Positions 35,701-43,315 of a stretch of 64,000 nt of DNA are shown piece by piece. The notes beneath the pieces are model-generated. The model was not told where the DNA came from. It ran no database searches and saw only the letters and a program-made list of their open reading frames with translations. Origin of the DNA: Ceratopteris richardii (taxonomy: Eukaryota > Streptophyta > Polypodiopsida > Polypodiales > Pteridaceae); assembly GCA_020310875.1 (NCBI GenBank), contig MU260055.1, forward strand, positions 121,001 to 185,000, in the 5' to 3' direction. Within the stretch, counting starts at the first letter, position 1, and the number at the start of each line of letters is the position of its first letter. Made by a program: the position numbers and the translations under genes.

Positions 35701-36645
35701 GCACCAATCTTGACCACACCAGATTGGAATAAGCCATTCCATGTTCACGTGGATGCATCCAATTACGCCATTGGGTGTGTACTTGCTCAACCTACTGGTG
35801 AAGGTAATATGGATCTTCCAATTGTATATGCCAGTAGACAGTTGAATGCAGCTGAACGAAATTACACCACTATGGAGAGAGAAGGCTTAGGCATGGTTTA
35901 TGCAGTTAAGAAATTTAGACACTATTTGCTTGCAAATAAGTTTAAATTTTTTACTGATCATCAAGCATTGCTATACCTCGTAAACAAGCCATGCAATACA
36001 GGAAGATTAGTGAGATGGTTTCTCTTGCTAATGGAATATGATTTTGAGGTTGTGGTAAGGAAAGGGAGGACTCATTTGAGAGCAGATCACCTCTCTAGGC
36101 TCACATCGGGAGAAGCCCCACAAGGAGTGTCAGATGACCTTCCTAATGCTTACTTGTTTAATTTGGAAGTGGTGCCGCAGTGGGCTAAGCCATTGGTACC
36201 AGTATTGACATACGGGCCTAATCACCCAGTGGTGAACACACGGAATAAAGAGGTTGTAAAAGCCCAAAAGTACCACATCATGGTTGGAAGTATGTACAAG
36301 CACACAGATCAAGGGATCTTGGCTTGTTGCGTAGAAGAGGATGAGTACGCTAAATGGTTGCAATTAGCACATGTAGGTGCACTAGAGCAACACCATTCAA
36401 AGCAACGAACTTTACAAACCCTAAAGAGACTCGGAGTACATTGGCCAACTATGGAAGCTGATGTTCAAAAGTTGTGCAAGGAATGCCCAATCTGCTGCAC
36501 TAAACCACCTGTGGAACACGCTACTCTTTATCAAGTATCCATAGTGCCAGATTGGAGTGAACCACTAGTATCCTTCCTGAGGACGAAAGCATTCCCTCCA
36601 GACATGACTCTGGCTAGGAAAAGGAGTTTAGAACAAGAAGTCTAG
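29719..36645 (+). CDS. gag-pol, first part: gag, protease, RT, RNase H, first H2C2
   Basis: A 2,308-codon frame from ATG (MNLRSGRHLV) to a UAG at 36643. Gag capsid domain lies at about residues 345-513. Zinc knuckles are CYTCGGDHMANVCP (558), a damaged one at 585 (second Cys is Glu), CYRCQGDHLIRECP (755) and CQDCGKEHLLRDCP (784). The intact three use CX2CX3HX4C, one residue shorter than usual. The protease has DLGAG at 1294. Reverse transcriptase has FLDGFSGYNQ and YVDD at 1866-1869. RNase H has Asp 2012, Glu 2053 and Asp 2080. A zinc domain HX6HX30CX2C (H2218, H2225, C2256, C2259) follows. After the UAG the same frame continues at once with the integrase, so this is one polyprotein broken by a single stop. 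Confidence 0.92.
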   Translation: MNLRSGRHLVRERQSLRSFEASVNHTARSWAQQLSHHSHYPSSDTSESGMSQGMDRPTGSSGVPYLHRVEGPYKTQLEYLRTNRVGASIYVDGLGRSVVQIKNPDQSIGLEHPAVNFENGAYLDKEGTIYVVTSHPDRTDEFGNVISEADLGDLEQGNMGVEPRTPRGKSVLTRIITPEWVPQDNKSIELLLNRETDEAFWRYKSDQPTDIGTIMIYEFKDPDSPGRVTYLDHASERIFVVTEHDRHAYTWNGEFVFPQPRLNVSYGHPGAGTSQAHGMQRDRSRDRPEVSFANPVGRERTRTETNRVEPEILRAHRNQRNADEFPLPRPREHTRTLRPTQLVKSMKNYFDGTGDPYDHVAEFRQVLRAEQVEDLFTQYNAFGLTLRNTTLTWFQPLNERQFRSIDQLLEAFIIEFSKSGIRHNTSSLIHSFKQTLQETVRLAGRRFRQYLERCPVSELPTPAKQVALFLDGLLSTKLRSYVYLKDPRTIEECVRMCIDIEDNLGEELELSKIYKDSDSASSLSSTQSTSIEELAEKVAQKLGVTSKQIPRFAPVKRCYTCGGDHMANVCPIMAQPQVNPSSQYCTIEWRYTNHTAQDCPYNKQTFRQTYPQPYPPQGRYQNQHPPQPYGRPQQPYQQPYQAQQRPQPVLAQQPPAPANVIPVKYTAAEENLNRAIVPVTPLLSESDPGDHSFDSTHADSPQAYYMQSPEHGESYYSEEPNEPSWESDYTNIMYANPNPRPQPRQVRPPFPRGPCYRCQGDHLIRECPLPPPTQNQSVTIQGFCQDCGKEHLLRDCPKNPNNMPKITRINVIGLVVDSTGSVTSTAPVQVVTRAQALQQNQGVNQDKTPEASETESVTKKRTRAWKDSRERMKRQWAKKMSELEESIRETKARITELTSQTPSHTIPSPPFPSPSDPPSSNPPHMIPPPPRVGSVLADPIPEDIDMMLKAYQARIQEGPNVTDHDKCYPRADLEIERTKLCAKMVALAQTMFEASRLFNYSGSARTQLHLDGLLEKLEGIIARSAKEEKNQEREKASKNTTHPPSKVYVANSTEPDNFPSLERIGNLMAQSPKEPASQHKGKASERVSIPAQEAYVPEAYVPNSTEPDTSSSMNRFTPKFLREIQEDKWAKESEVPPPIELVDDAHDQFPQDIPSIYGEQESIQSQERLDFESNSLQELPHFTGPWEARSTCMRAPTVMVRNEDSVIPRNTEVVKNTKVQCNLKLEELLKVRPELWKHVAKQVPEIAKPRSQVGSQRTVPEIPLDKIGDMCEGEEGNTYLPITYQEYTTKAILDLGAGVAIATTSLWKRWGKPALRPTRMKLQMADGHIERPLGLLEGITLTTCGVEFEHTFAICDFSKNHAYEMILGRPFMRQLQVVQDWGTNSLYLQHLGVTTKVNLKDYSHRDVPPIQWNPIHRAKDDTESVHSIGSGSSWMHEDTHLWMCKVAVEEEKREKAREVGAKETHRSIQDPAYAPVVFPDEEYEPHGWAEILATMDVAINEEQWTPHCDEDGYDISVFSIEPIMGEAILEECEPSPDAFEDASDSDLESIIMDPPFASEEEYFHEVEFQPERHGELTNDVRLATHVTPKEEGKKRKKREVSPEEEESLFEVPENFKKYEIDDRRVMIRMPKREAQSGEAYDNKETTKKIVVALEEGEERSTYIGHDLIEEEEHALIALLREYRDVFAWSYKDLKGVDPDICSHTIPMTLDAKPSKQKPYTYNDNYAAKIKEEIDRLVEARFIYEIEHTEWVSPIVVVPKKNGKLRVCINLKKVNAVTIRDNYPLPITEHLLERVAGKEVYSFLDGFSGYNQVAIAPEDQHKMAFATEWGIFAFRVMPFGLTNAPATFRRLMCHVFKEFLRKNLEVYVDDLCAHSNIRQTHLPELRQIFDKCREYQVCLNPEKCVFMVRQGKILGHIVSKNGISTDEEKVRAIAELPRPKNVKEVQAFMGHCGYYRRFIHMYAVIAKPMYGLLTNFEWTDECENSFQELKQRLCSAPILTTPDWNKPFHVHVDASNYAIGCVLAQPTGEGNMDLPIVYASRQLNAAERNYTTMEREGLGMVYAVKKFRHYLLANKFKFFTDHQALLYLVNKPCNTGRLVRWFLLLMEYDFEVVVRKGRTHLRADHLSRLTSGEAPQGVSDDLPNAYLFNLEVVPQWAKPLVPVLTYGPNHPVVNTRNKEVVKAQKYHIMVGSMYKHTDQGILACCVEEDEYAKWLQLAHVGALEQHHSKQRTLQTLKRLGVHWPTMEADVQKLCKECPICCTKPPVEHATLYQVSIVPDWSEPLVSFLRTKAFPPDMTLARKRSLEQEV
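36643..36645 (+). other. single in-frame UAG inside gag-pol
   Basis: The codon TAG lies between GAAGTC and GATTAC in the only stop within 3,139 sense positions. The text on both sides is continuous integrase N-terminal sequence. It could be a recent nonsense mutation (one base from CAG, AAG, GAG, TGG or TAT/TAC) or a programmed readthrough site. The next six bases, GATTAC, do not fit the best-known plant readthrough context CARYYA. Confidence 0.85.
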
Positions 36646-39138
36646 GATTACTCACTCATTGGTGATAATCTATATAAGCGTGGTAAAGATGGTTACCTGA
36701 GGCTATGTGTCCATGAAAGTGAATATCTTAAGATCTTGGAAACTGCTCACCAAGGTGTAGCAGGAGGGCACTTTGGATCAGATCGGGTGATCAAGGCGAT
36801 ACTATTTGCGGGCTTCTGGTGGCCTACCCTTCACATGGACGCACATACCCATGTGAAGCGATGTGATGTCTGTCAGAGAACTCAGTATCCTATACGAAAA
36901 GATGAGATGCCACTGAAACCTATGATGGGTGGACGTGCATTCTCTAAGTGGGGAATAGACTTCGTAGGTCCTATTAACCCCCCAGCTAAGGGTTCCCATG
37001 CAGAATACATCATTGTTGCAACAGACTATCTAACTAAGTGGGTAGAGGTAAAAGCCACGACGAAGAACGATGCTCAAACAACTGCCAAATTCTTGTTTGA
37101 GAATGTATTCACAAGATACGGGCTACCCATAGAGCTTGTAAGTGATAGAGGCACTCACTTCTTAAACGAAGTGATTGAAAATCTACTCCAAGAATTCTTG
37201 GTAGTTCATAAGAAGTCTGCCCCCTATCACCCTCAAGCTAATGGACAAGCTGAGAGCACCAATAAGATCCTATGCACTGTACTGATAAAATTAGTAAACA
37301 CTAAACGCTCTGATTGGGACAAACAGCTACACCATGCTGTTTGGGCATACCGAGTCGCCTATAAAACGGTACTCCAAGCCACACCCTTTCAGATGGTATT
37401 TGGCCAAAACGCTGTGCTACCCTTGGACTTCTTGATTCCTACATTGAGAGTAGCACAAGAGCACGAATGGACGGGTCATGAACTCTCCTCTAGACTTTTT
37501 GACCTTGAACGATTAGGAGAAACCAGACTAAGAGCAGCTGCAGGAATATATGCAGCTAAGAAGAGGCAGAAGGCATACTTTGATGCCCATGTGAAGGATA
37601 AGGGCTTGAAAGCAGGAGACCTAGTTCTAGTCTACACACTGAAACAACACGCAAGGAAGCTAGAAAAGAGAGGCTACGGACCTATGATCATCAATAGGAT
37701 CTCCACGAGCGGAGCAGTACAACTAGCCACGTTAGAGGGTGATGTTCTCCCAAATTACATTAGCGGTTGCAGAGTCAAGTTGTATCAGGAACCCCTCACG
37801 GAGGAAATGCTCAATCGACTCAACACTGCTAAGAAACGCAAAGAGGAAGAAAAGCGAATTCGAGAAGAAGCTCAAGCAGAAGCCCTAGAGCGCATACGGA
37901 GGATGAAATTGCGAAGGCAAGGCCGAGATCAACCTAGAACACATGACTATGCAGATCAAGGATATCATATGGCAATGTGTGAAGTCGTAGGAACAAGCTC
38001 ACATAGGATAACTGATCGACGACCTTTCATAACCTTAGATATAGGACAAGGAAAGAGTGCAAGGACCGTAAGAGCCTTGATTGACTCAGGTGCAGCCACT
38101 AGTGCTGTTAAATTGTCTTACTGTCAAGAGTTGCAATTAACTGTCAACCCTATGGAAGCATATCTCATAGGATTGGGAGGCGTGGAAACCCCTTGCATGG
38201 GCGAGGTGGAACTTCCCCTCTACATTCATGATGAGGCAATGACAGTTAAAGTACTAGTGTGTCAAGATGAGGACCTCACGGAACCCCTTGTCTTGGGTCA
38301 AGACTGGATCTATGACCAAGCAGTCAACTTAAACCTAAGAAGTGGACTTCTTCAGGTATGGGTCAATCATAGTCGAATTACAGTAGAGTTAGATAATGGA
38401 GCACTCAAGGAACTAGGAAAGGCACAGACTCCTGGTCCCTCCAGGGGTGCACATGAAGTTGACCATGCTGTTCTTGTCCAAAACTATGTGTTGCAGAGGA
38501 ATGATATTCTCAAAAAAGGAGTCAGGGATGCAACGGAACTCCCTTCTTTTCCAAAGGCCAGAAGGAGGCAGCAACCAAAGGTGGAGCAAAGGCAGAAGAA
38601 GCAGAGTACTACCTATGCTGGAAATCAAAAGTACCTGCGCAGCAAAATATCTCAGCAAGTAAACCAAGTGTGGGTGCGGAAAGGCGAACACCCGGTTGCA
38701 CTCAAGCCAATCACACGGGCAAAGCCTCTTATTAGTAACCAACAACACGACACTAATAAGAAGTCTTTCAGAAATTCTTCTACTAACGTGAAATCTATTT
38801 GGGTGCCCAAGAAGTCGATGAAGGCTAGCCCACAATCAAGAAAAATTTGGGTGCATAAGGCTTGCTTGCGGGCGCAAATAGCTACACCGAAGCCACAACC
38901 GATACAGCGTAACCCATTCACCCGCGCAGCCAGCATTCACTTGTTTTCAACACTCAAGAACACACTAAGGCCCATGAGCACGAACATAATCGCTTGTAAA
39001 TGGGTCCCTAAAAGGCCTCATTTTCAAGCCGATACATCTATAAAGCTCTCTAGAGCCTTTACGAAACCAAGAACAAGACCCATCCACTGCATTTGGCAGC
39101 CTAAGACCTATAATAAACCCCCCGACCCCAATTTGTAA
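36646..39138 (+). CDS. gag-pol, second part: integrase, second protease-like domain, basic tail
   Basis: Same frame as the upstream part; 830 codons, no ATG needed if read through. The second zinc domain has exactly the same spacing, HX6HX30CX2C (H2344, H2351, C2382, C2385 counted from 29719). The integrase core has D2414 (GIDFVGP), D2476 (SDRGTHF) and E2512 (GQAESTNK), a D-D-35-E triad. A GPY/F-like region follows (GYGPMIINRISTSGAVQLA). Next is a retropepsin-like domain with LIDSGAATSAV (D2789) and PLVLGQDWI (2856-2864). The end is a lysine/arginine-rich tail with five W-[VQ]-x-K motifs (W2985, W3028, W3044, W3095, W3126). No chromodomain was seen. Confidence 0.9.
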   Translation, partial: DYSLIGDNLYKRGKDGYLRLCVHESEYLKILETAHQGVAGGHFGSDRVIKAILFAGFWWPTLHMDAHTHVKRCDVCQRTQYPIRKDEMPLKPMMGGRAFSKWGIDFVGPINPPAKGSHAEYIIVATDYLTKWVEVKATTKNDAQTTAKFLFENVFTRYGLPIELVSDRGTHFLNEVIENLLQEFLVVHKKSAPYHPQANGQAESTNKILCTVLIKLVNTKRSDWDKQLHHAVWAYRVAYKTVLQATPFQMVFGQNAVLPLDFLIPTLRVAQEHEWTGHELSSRLFDLERLGETRLRAAAGIYAAKKRQKAYFDAHVKDKGLKAGDLVLVYTLKQHARKLEKRGYGPMIINRISTSGAVQLATLEGDVLPNYISGCRVKLYQEPLTEEMLNRLNTAKKRKEEEKRIREEAQAEALERIRRMKLRRQGRDQPRTHDYADQGYHMAMCEVVGTSSHRITDRRPFITLDIGQGKSARTVRALIDSGAATSAVKLSYCQELQLTVNPMEAYLIGLGGVETPCMGEVELPLYIHDEAMTVKVLVCQDEDLTEPLVLGQDWIYDQAVNLNLRSGLLQVWVNHSRITVELDNGALKELGKAQTPGPSRGAHEVDHAVLVQNYVLQRNDILKKGVRDATELPSFPKARRRQQPKVEQRQKKQSTTYAGNQKYLRSKISQQVNQVWVRKGEHPVALKPITRAKPLISNQQHDTNKKSFRNSSTNVKSIWVPKKSMKASPQSRKIWVHKACLRAQIATPKPQPIQRNPFTRAASIHLFSTLKNTLRPMSTNIIACKWVPKRPHFQADTSIKLSRAFTKPRTRPIHCIWQPKTYNKPPDPNL

Positions 39139-39292
39139 ATTCATCCCCACTTACTAACTGCATTAGTCTCCTAGGACTACCCAAGCATTAACTACACACA
39201 CTGTCTTCGTGCACTTACTAACCACTAACTCACCATCTACCTCATGTTAATGTTGTAACGGGGACAACAACGGATTTATTCTGTCCATTACG
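39139..39292 (+). other. spacer between gag-pol and the 3' ORF
   Basis: 154 bp with no coding signal. It separates two frames (gag-pol and the next ORF are in different phases). Confidence 0.7.
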
Positions 39293-42200
39293 ATGTTAAC
39301 ACGTGGTTCTATATTCTCACAGAACCAACCAGCAAACAGGGCCATGGCAGAAGCAGGTGCCAGTTCTCAAGCCGGATCCGGTGCCCAGATTGTGGACATA
39401 GAAACACTCCTCCTCGAGCCACATCTCACCGCAAGGCCGCAAGAACTTCAAGCCGTGCATGTGCTCCCCATTCAGGATCCTCCTCAAGGGCACACTTCTC
39501 AAGTAGGTAAACACGCTCACTGGTTCAGTGATGTCGCAGGACCATTGGGTGATGGAACCTATTTCTGGGAAGCAGAATTGGAATTTAATGGTAAATGGGG
39601 ACGATACCACTTTTTCACGCGCGAGTTTGAAAGCTATCAAAACGCCGAAGTCATGCGATCCGTATGGACCAAAGCCGGCTTGGACAGTTACTTCAGGGCC
39701 CACTTACCAAAGCCGGATTTCTTACGCTATTCATATCTTATCAGTACCATCACGCCAAGCAGGGCCAAGGGAGGCGACAGCACCTTTGTGTTACCCTCAC
39801 TACTGCCAGGTCATGAGCTTAAAAGATTCAAGTTGACCCTTAATCTTGTACAAGAAGCGTTAGGCATGTATGGCATGCACATCCCCACGGAAAAGGAAAC
39901 AATGGTTCCAGGTCGAATGAAACACAAAGATCTTAATAAGTTGAAGGATATGGTAGCGATGACACCAACCATCGCTCTACATCTGCGGACCATCATGCAA
40001 CATTTTGCTTTCCCCACCCAGGAAAGATTTACAATGCCCCCAAAGAAAATATGGTTCAGCTTGTATTTGGCAGAGACAGAAAGCCTTCCAATCAATGTGC
40101 CACACTGGATCATAGATCAGATCCACCTAGCCCATCAAAGGTGGAACAAGAAGCAGAAAAATGTGCTTCATGGATGTTGTGCTCTGACCAAGATAATCTA
40201 CCGATGTCTGGCCTACGACGTGCCTATTCAGAGGGCACTCATATGGCTCCGCGCCCAGGAATTACAAAGAAGACTATCAGCAGCAGGTCCCCCATCAAAG
40301 AAGATGAGGGGGGGAGTACAACTACCCTGTGCTCAACCAAGGGGAGCCACCACTACACCAGAAATTACCCCTCCCCAGACACGACGCATTAGGCCATTCA
40401 CAATCCGGCTACCAAGACCAAGCACAGAGGGGCCTAATCTGGTATTTCCACCCGTCCCATCAGATCTGGAATTCCCACAAGGTTTTACTCTCAACGATCT
40501 CACAGATGAAGAAGTGGCTAGACTGATCTATGACTCTAATCTCGAGACGGAAGCTCAGGAACCACAACCCCAGACAACAACAGCAGCCCCCATCCGACCA
40601 GAAGTGGTAGAAGTCGACGTCGAGGAACAAGAGACTGAACAAGAAGAAGAAGCCTACGAGGAACAAGAATATGACGAACTTTCAGAACTGGCAAGTGCCC
40701 CTGCATATTCTGCACAAATCAAAAGGCTATATCGAACCATGCAACTAGTTCAAGAAAAGCACAAAATGTCACTGGAAGCGGGCAAGAAACTCATGAACCA
40801 GTTGCTAGCTGAGGAAGGTGTGGACGATATGTTCATTGAGTCCATAAACCTTCATGCCGACGCAGTAGGAGTGGATGAGGCCATCCATGAGGCAATGGCC
40901 TACATTCACAGATTTGAGAAAAGGGTTCCCGCTCGTCCCATGCGGTCCGGGAAACAAATTCATATCAATGTATCCGCACCAGGAGAGACAACGCAAGCAG
41001 ACGAACATCAGGAAGCACCACTGTCACCACCATCCCCACCTCGCACTACACAATTCACTCCACCACATGACACTAGCACCACCACGTCCACTACCACCAC
41101 CATTGTCATGGGTATCCCACTCTCTCCGGGAATCCAATTCGGGGGAGTCACCATGCCCACTTTCACCACTCTTTTCACTGACGTCATATCCACTCCACCC
41201 ACGATCCCCATCTACACTGTCACTCAAACAATTGACACTATGGAAACATCACCTGCCACAGCACCGCTCCCTCCCCCCATGCCACCTTCATCTCCCATAC
41301 CCCCTCCACCCACATCTCCACTTGCATCCACATCATCCACAACTCCCTTTCCCGCCCCCATTCCCCCTGCATCTTCACCCCTCCCAGCATCGTTTAATGT
41401 AAATAGCATATTTTTAGCATTAAATCAATGTGTATATCAGCTTCAAAATGAGTACAGAGCGCTGGACGACCGGTATCAACAACTGACAACACACCATCAG
41501 AACTTACAAAGGCAATTTCACGTTCTACAAGAGGAAAATGCAGAAGTGAATCAACGCTATTCAACGCTTGAGCAGGCTCACCAAACACTATTGGAGGCAC
41601 CCCAACCATCGACAGAATCAGGTGTAAAACAACTAGAAGCTTTACTCGAAGTATACCAGGCCGATAACCTGCGAGTCAGACGCAACTTGGCGCTACTACG
41701 GAAACATATGGCCACAGCCCTGGAGGAGAACAAAAGACTGCAAAAACAAAATGAAGAGAATCTGGAAGCGACAATGGAAGGCTCCCCTCACGAGATAGAT
41801 CCAGAGCAGTTCAAAGCAGTTCCAACGGAGACGATGAAAACCATTTTGGAAAGCTATGCAGATCTCCTGGAAGCCCATGATGACTTGGAAAGAGAGCGTG
41901 ACACACTTCAGAGCAGGCTTAAGGAACAGGAAGAACAACCGAAGAGTGTCCCATCAACCTCCACCTCAGACGAAGTAAAGGCCTTAACTGAGCAGGTAGC
42001 AGAATTACAAAAGAGGTTACTGACATACGAGAGGCAGCCATCTCCAGTGGTAGAACCAGAGCAAGAAGAGCTAGTCCCTATTGAGGTAGATGATTCTTAC
42101 GAGGAACCGTATGTTCCTATGCCAATGCCAGGCGGGCGACGAACCTCAGAGGGACTAGACACATTGGAAGTGGAAGCACCCGAGTGGCTTCAGACACTGG

Positions 42201-43315
42201 AAAGGACAGCAAACACTCACGAAGAACGGGTGGCCATTCAGATCCAATCACTAGCGAACTTAGAAGAAACTGTCATAAAGTCTGAATACTTCAGAAGCAT
42301 GTCTCATCATAGATGGATTGGCACCAATGATGACCAATATGTGCCATTCTGTATACTTTTGGCCGATTACAACGCGGTGATTCAACGACAATGTGGCAAG
42401 CCTCCCACATTTGCTACACAATTTGGTCCAGATGATATACTGGAAAGTGCTCAGCGTGGGTCCATCCATCAACCCACCTGGAGAATCAGGCTTTTGGAAA
42501 CGTATCCTGAAATGGTCCGAACCTGGAACAACATGCCGTTGTTTATCAAATACAATCCTTGTTACATTCCAGTTCTTCGAAGACGCACTTGGCCTGAATT
42601 CACTATTGCCGTCAGAGACATCAAAGCCTACGCAAAATGGTTGAATTATGTTTATCTTGCACCTCCACGAGGACCCCCCACGGTCAACTATATGATTTCT
42701 ACAATCCGTCACTGGAGTATTCGGCTACGCAATAATCCTGATGTGATGGCCCAGATGTGTATGAAAATATTTGAATTAATGCTGATCACTTTCAGGACGT
42801 TTAAGAACATTAAGGACCCTCACTTCTCAGGTGCAGGCTTTGTGACAGGAAACCAGGATCTAGTGTACGATATGAGTACCACCCCGTCAATTGGAGTAAT
42901 ATATGCTTGGCACGCCAGAATCAAATACCTCCCAGCCTGCTTTAAACAGTCATTTGAGGAGATGTTCATCACCGGATTCTGGGAATATCACTCCGAAATC
43001 TTTATACCCAGACCATCACATCTCCTCCAATTATTTGCTGTGGAGAGAACTATTTACTCAGAACAATTGAGGGTGCCTCATCCAGATGTTCCCGGACCTG
43101 TGAATTGGGATGAATTGCTCACAGATCTAGCACGCGGCTTGCGACTCGAAGAACACCACCTAGCCTCCGATGTCATCCAATACTATGTTCAAAAATCCTC
43201 TAGACAAGGGTCTGTCAGGGGCGACAGACGCGAGAGTGGGGGGAGGGTGTTGGCAGCAGTCAGGGAACCGAAGGAGCCACAAGACGAAGAGAGTCAGAGC
43301 GAAGGGACAGCATAG
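39293..43315 (+). CDS. accessory 1,340-residue coiled-coil protein of the Gypsy element
   Basis: A long intact frame in the env position. ATG at 39293 gives the longest product; a second ATG at 39344 (residue 18, GCCATGGCA) has the better context. Residues 60-320 look globular and helical (HWFSDVAGPLGDGTYFW, NVPHWIIDQIHLAHQRW). An acidic stretch is near 435-466, and a Pro/Ser/Thr-rich linker spans 570-700. Coiled coils cover about 700-830, 853-883 and 892-915. A second globular region spans about 966-1286. No signal peptide or membrane segment is visible, so it is not an evident envelope protein. The last 27 codons run through the polypurine tract into the 3' LTR. Function unknown; position recalls extra ORFs of Athila elements. 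Expression may need a spliced RNA. Confidence 0.88.
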   Translation: MLTRGSIFSQNQPANRAMAEAGASSQAGSGAQIVDIETLLLEPHLTARPQELQAVHVLPIQDPPQGHTSQVGKHAHWFSDVAGPLGDGTYFWEAELEFNGKWGRYHFFTREFESYQNAEVMRSVWTKAGLDSYFRAHLPKPDFLRYSYLISTITPSRAKGGDSTFVLPSLLPGHELKRFKLTLNLVQEALGMYGMHIPTEKETMVPGRMKHKDLNKLKDMVAMTPTIALHLRTIMQHFAFPTQERFTMPPKKIWFSLYLAETESLPINVPHWIIDQIHLAHQRWNKKQKNVLHGCCALTKIIYRCLAYDVPIQRALIWLRAQELQRRLSAAGPPSKKMRGGVQLPCAQPRGATTTPEITPPQTRRIRPFTIRLPRPSTEGPNLVFPPVPSDLEFPQGFTLNDLTDEEVARLIYDSNLETEAQEPQPQTTTAAPIRPEVVEVDVEEQETEQEEEAYEEQEYDELSELASAPAYSAQIKRLYRTMQLVQEKHKMSLEAGKKLMNQLLAEEGVDDMFIESINLHADAVGVDEAIHEAMAYIHRFEKRVPARPMRSGKQIHINVSAPGETTQADEHQEAPLSPPSPPRTTQFTPPHDTSTTTSTTTTIVMGIPLSPGIQFGGVTMPTFTTLFTDVISTPPTIPIYTVTQTIDTMETSPATAPLPPPMPPSSPIPPPPTSPLASTSSTTPFPAPIPPASSPLPASFNVNSIFLALNQCVYQLQNEYRALDDRYQQLTTHHQNLQRQFHVLQEENAEVNQRYSTLEQAHQTLLEAPQPSTESGVKQLEALLEVYQADNLRVRRNLALLRKHMATALEENKRLQKQNEENLEATMEGSPHEIDPEQFKAVPTETMKTILESYADLLEAHDDLERERDTLQSRLKEQEEQPKSVPSTSTSDEVKALTEQVAELQKRLLTYERQPSPVVEPEQEELVPIEVDDSYEEPYVPMPMPGGRRTSEGLDTLEVEAPEWLQTLERTANTHEERVAIQIQSLANLEETVIKSEYFRSMSHHRWIGTNDDQYVPFCILLADYNAVIQRQCGKPPTFATQFGPDDILESAQRGSIHQPTWRIRLLETYPEMVRTWNNMPLFIKYNPCYIPVLRRRTWPEFTIAVRDIKAYAKWLNYVYLAPPRGPPTVNYMISTIRHWSIRLRNNPDVMAQMCMKIFELMLITFRTFKNIKDPHFSGAGFVTGNQDLVYDMSTTPSIGVIYAWHARIKYLPACFKQSFEEMFITGFWEYHSEIFIPRPSHLLQLFAVERTIYSEQLRVPHPDVPGPVNWDELLTDLARGLRLEEHHLASDVIQYYVQKSSRQGSVRGDRRESGGRVLAAVREPKEPQDEESQSEGTA
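43232..43247 (+). other. polypurine tract
   Basis: GAGAGTGGGGGGAGGG directly precedes the 3' LTR. It lies inside the coding sequence of the accessory ORF. Confidence 0.9.

Noticed and set aside
30120..36363. Many antisense frames opposite gag-pol
   Set aside because: Shadows of the long gag-pol frame; none has recognisable domains.
39293..43315. Envelope glycoprotein
   Set aside because: Position fits, but no signal peptide, membrane segment or Cys-rich ectodomain is visible, and long coiled coils and proline-rich linkers dominate.
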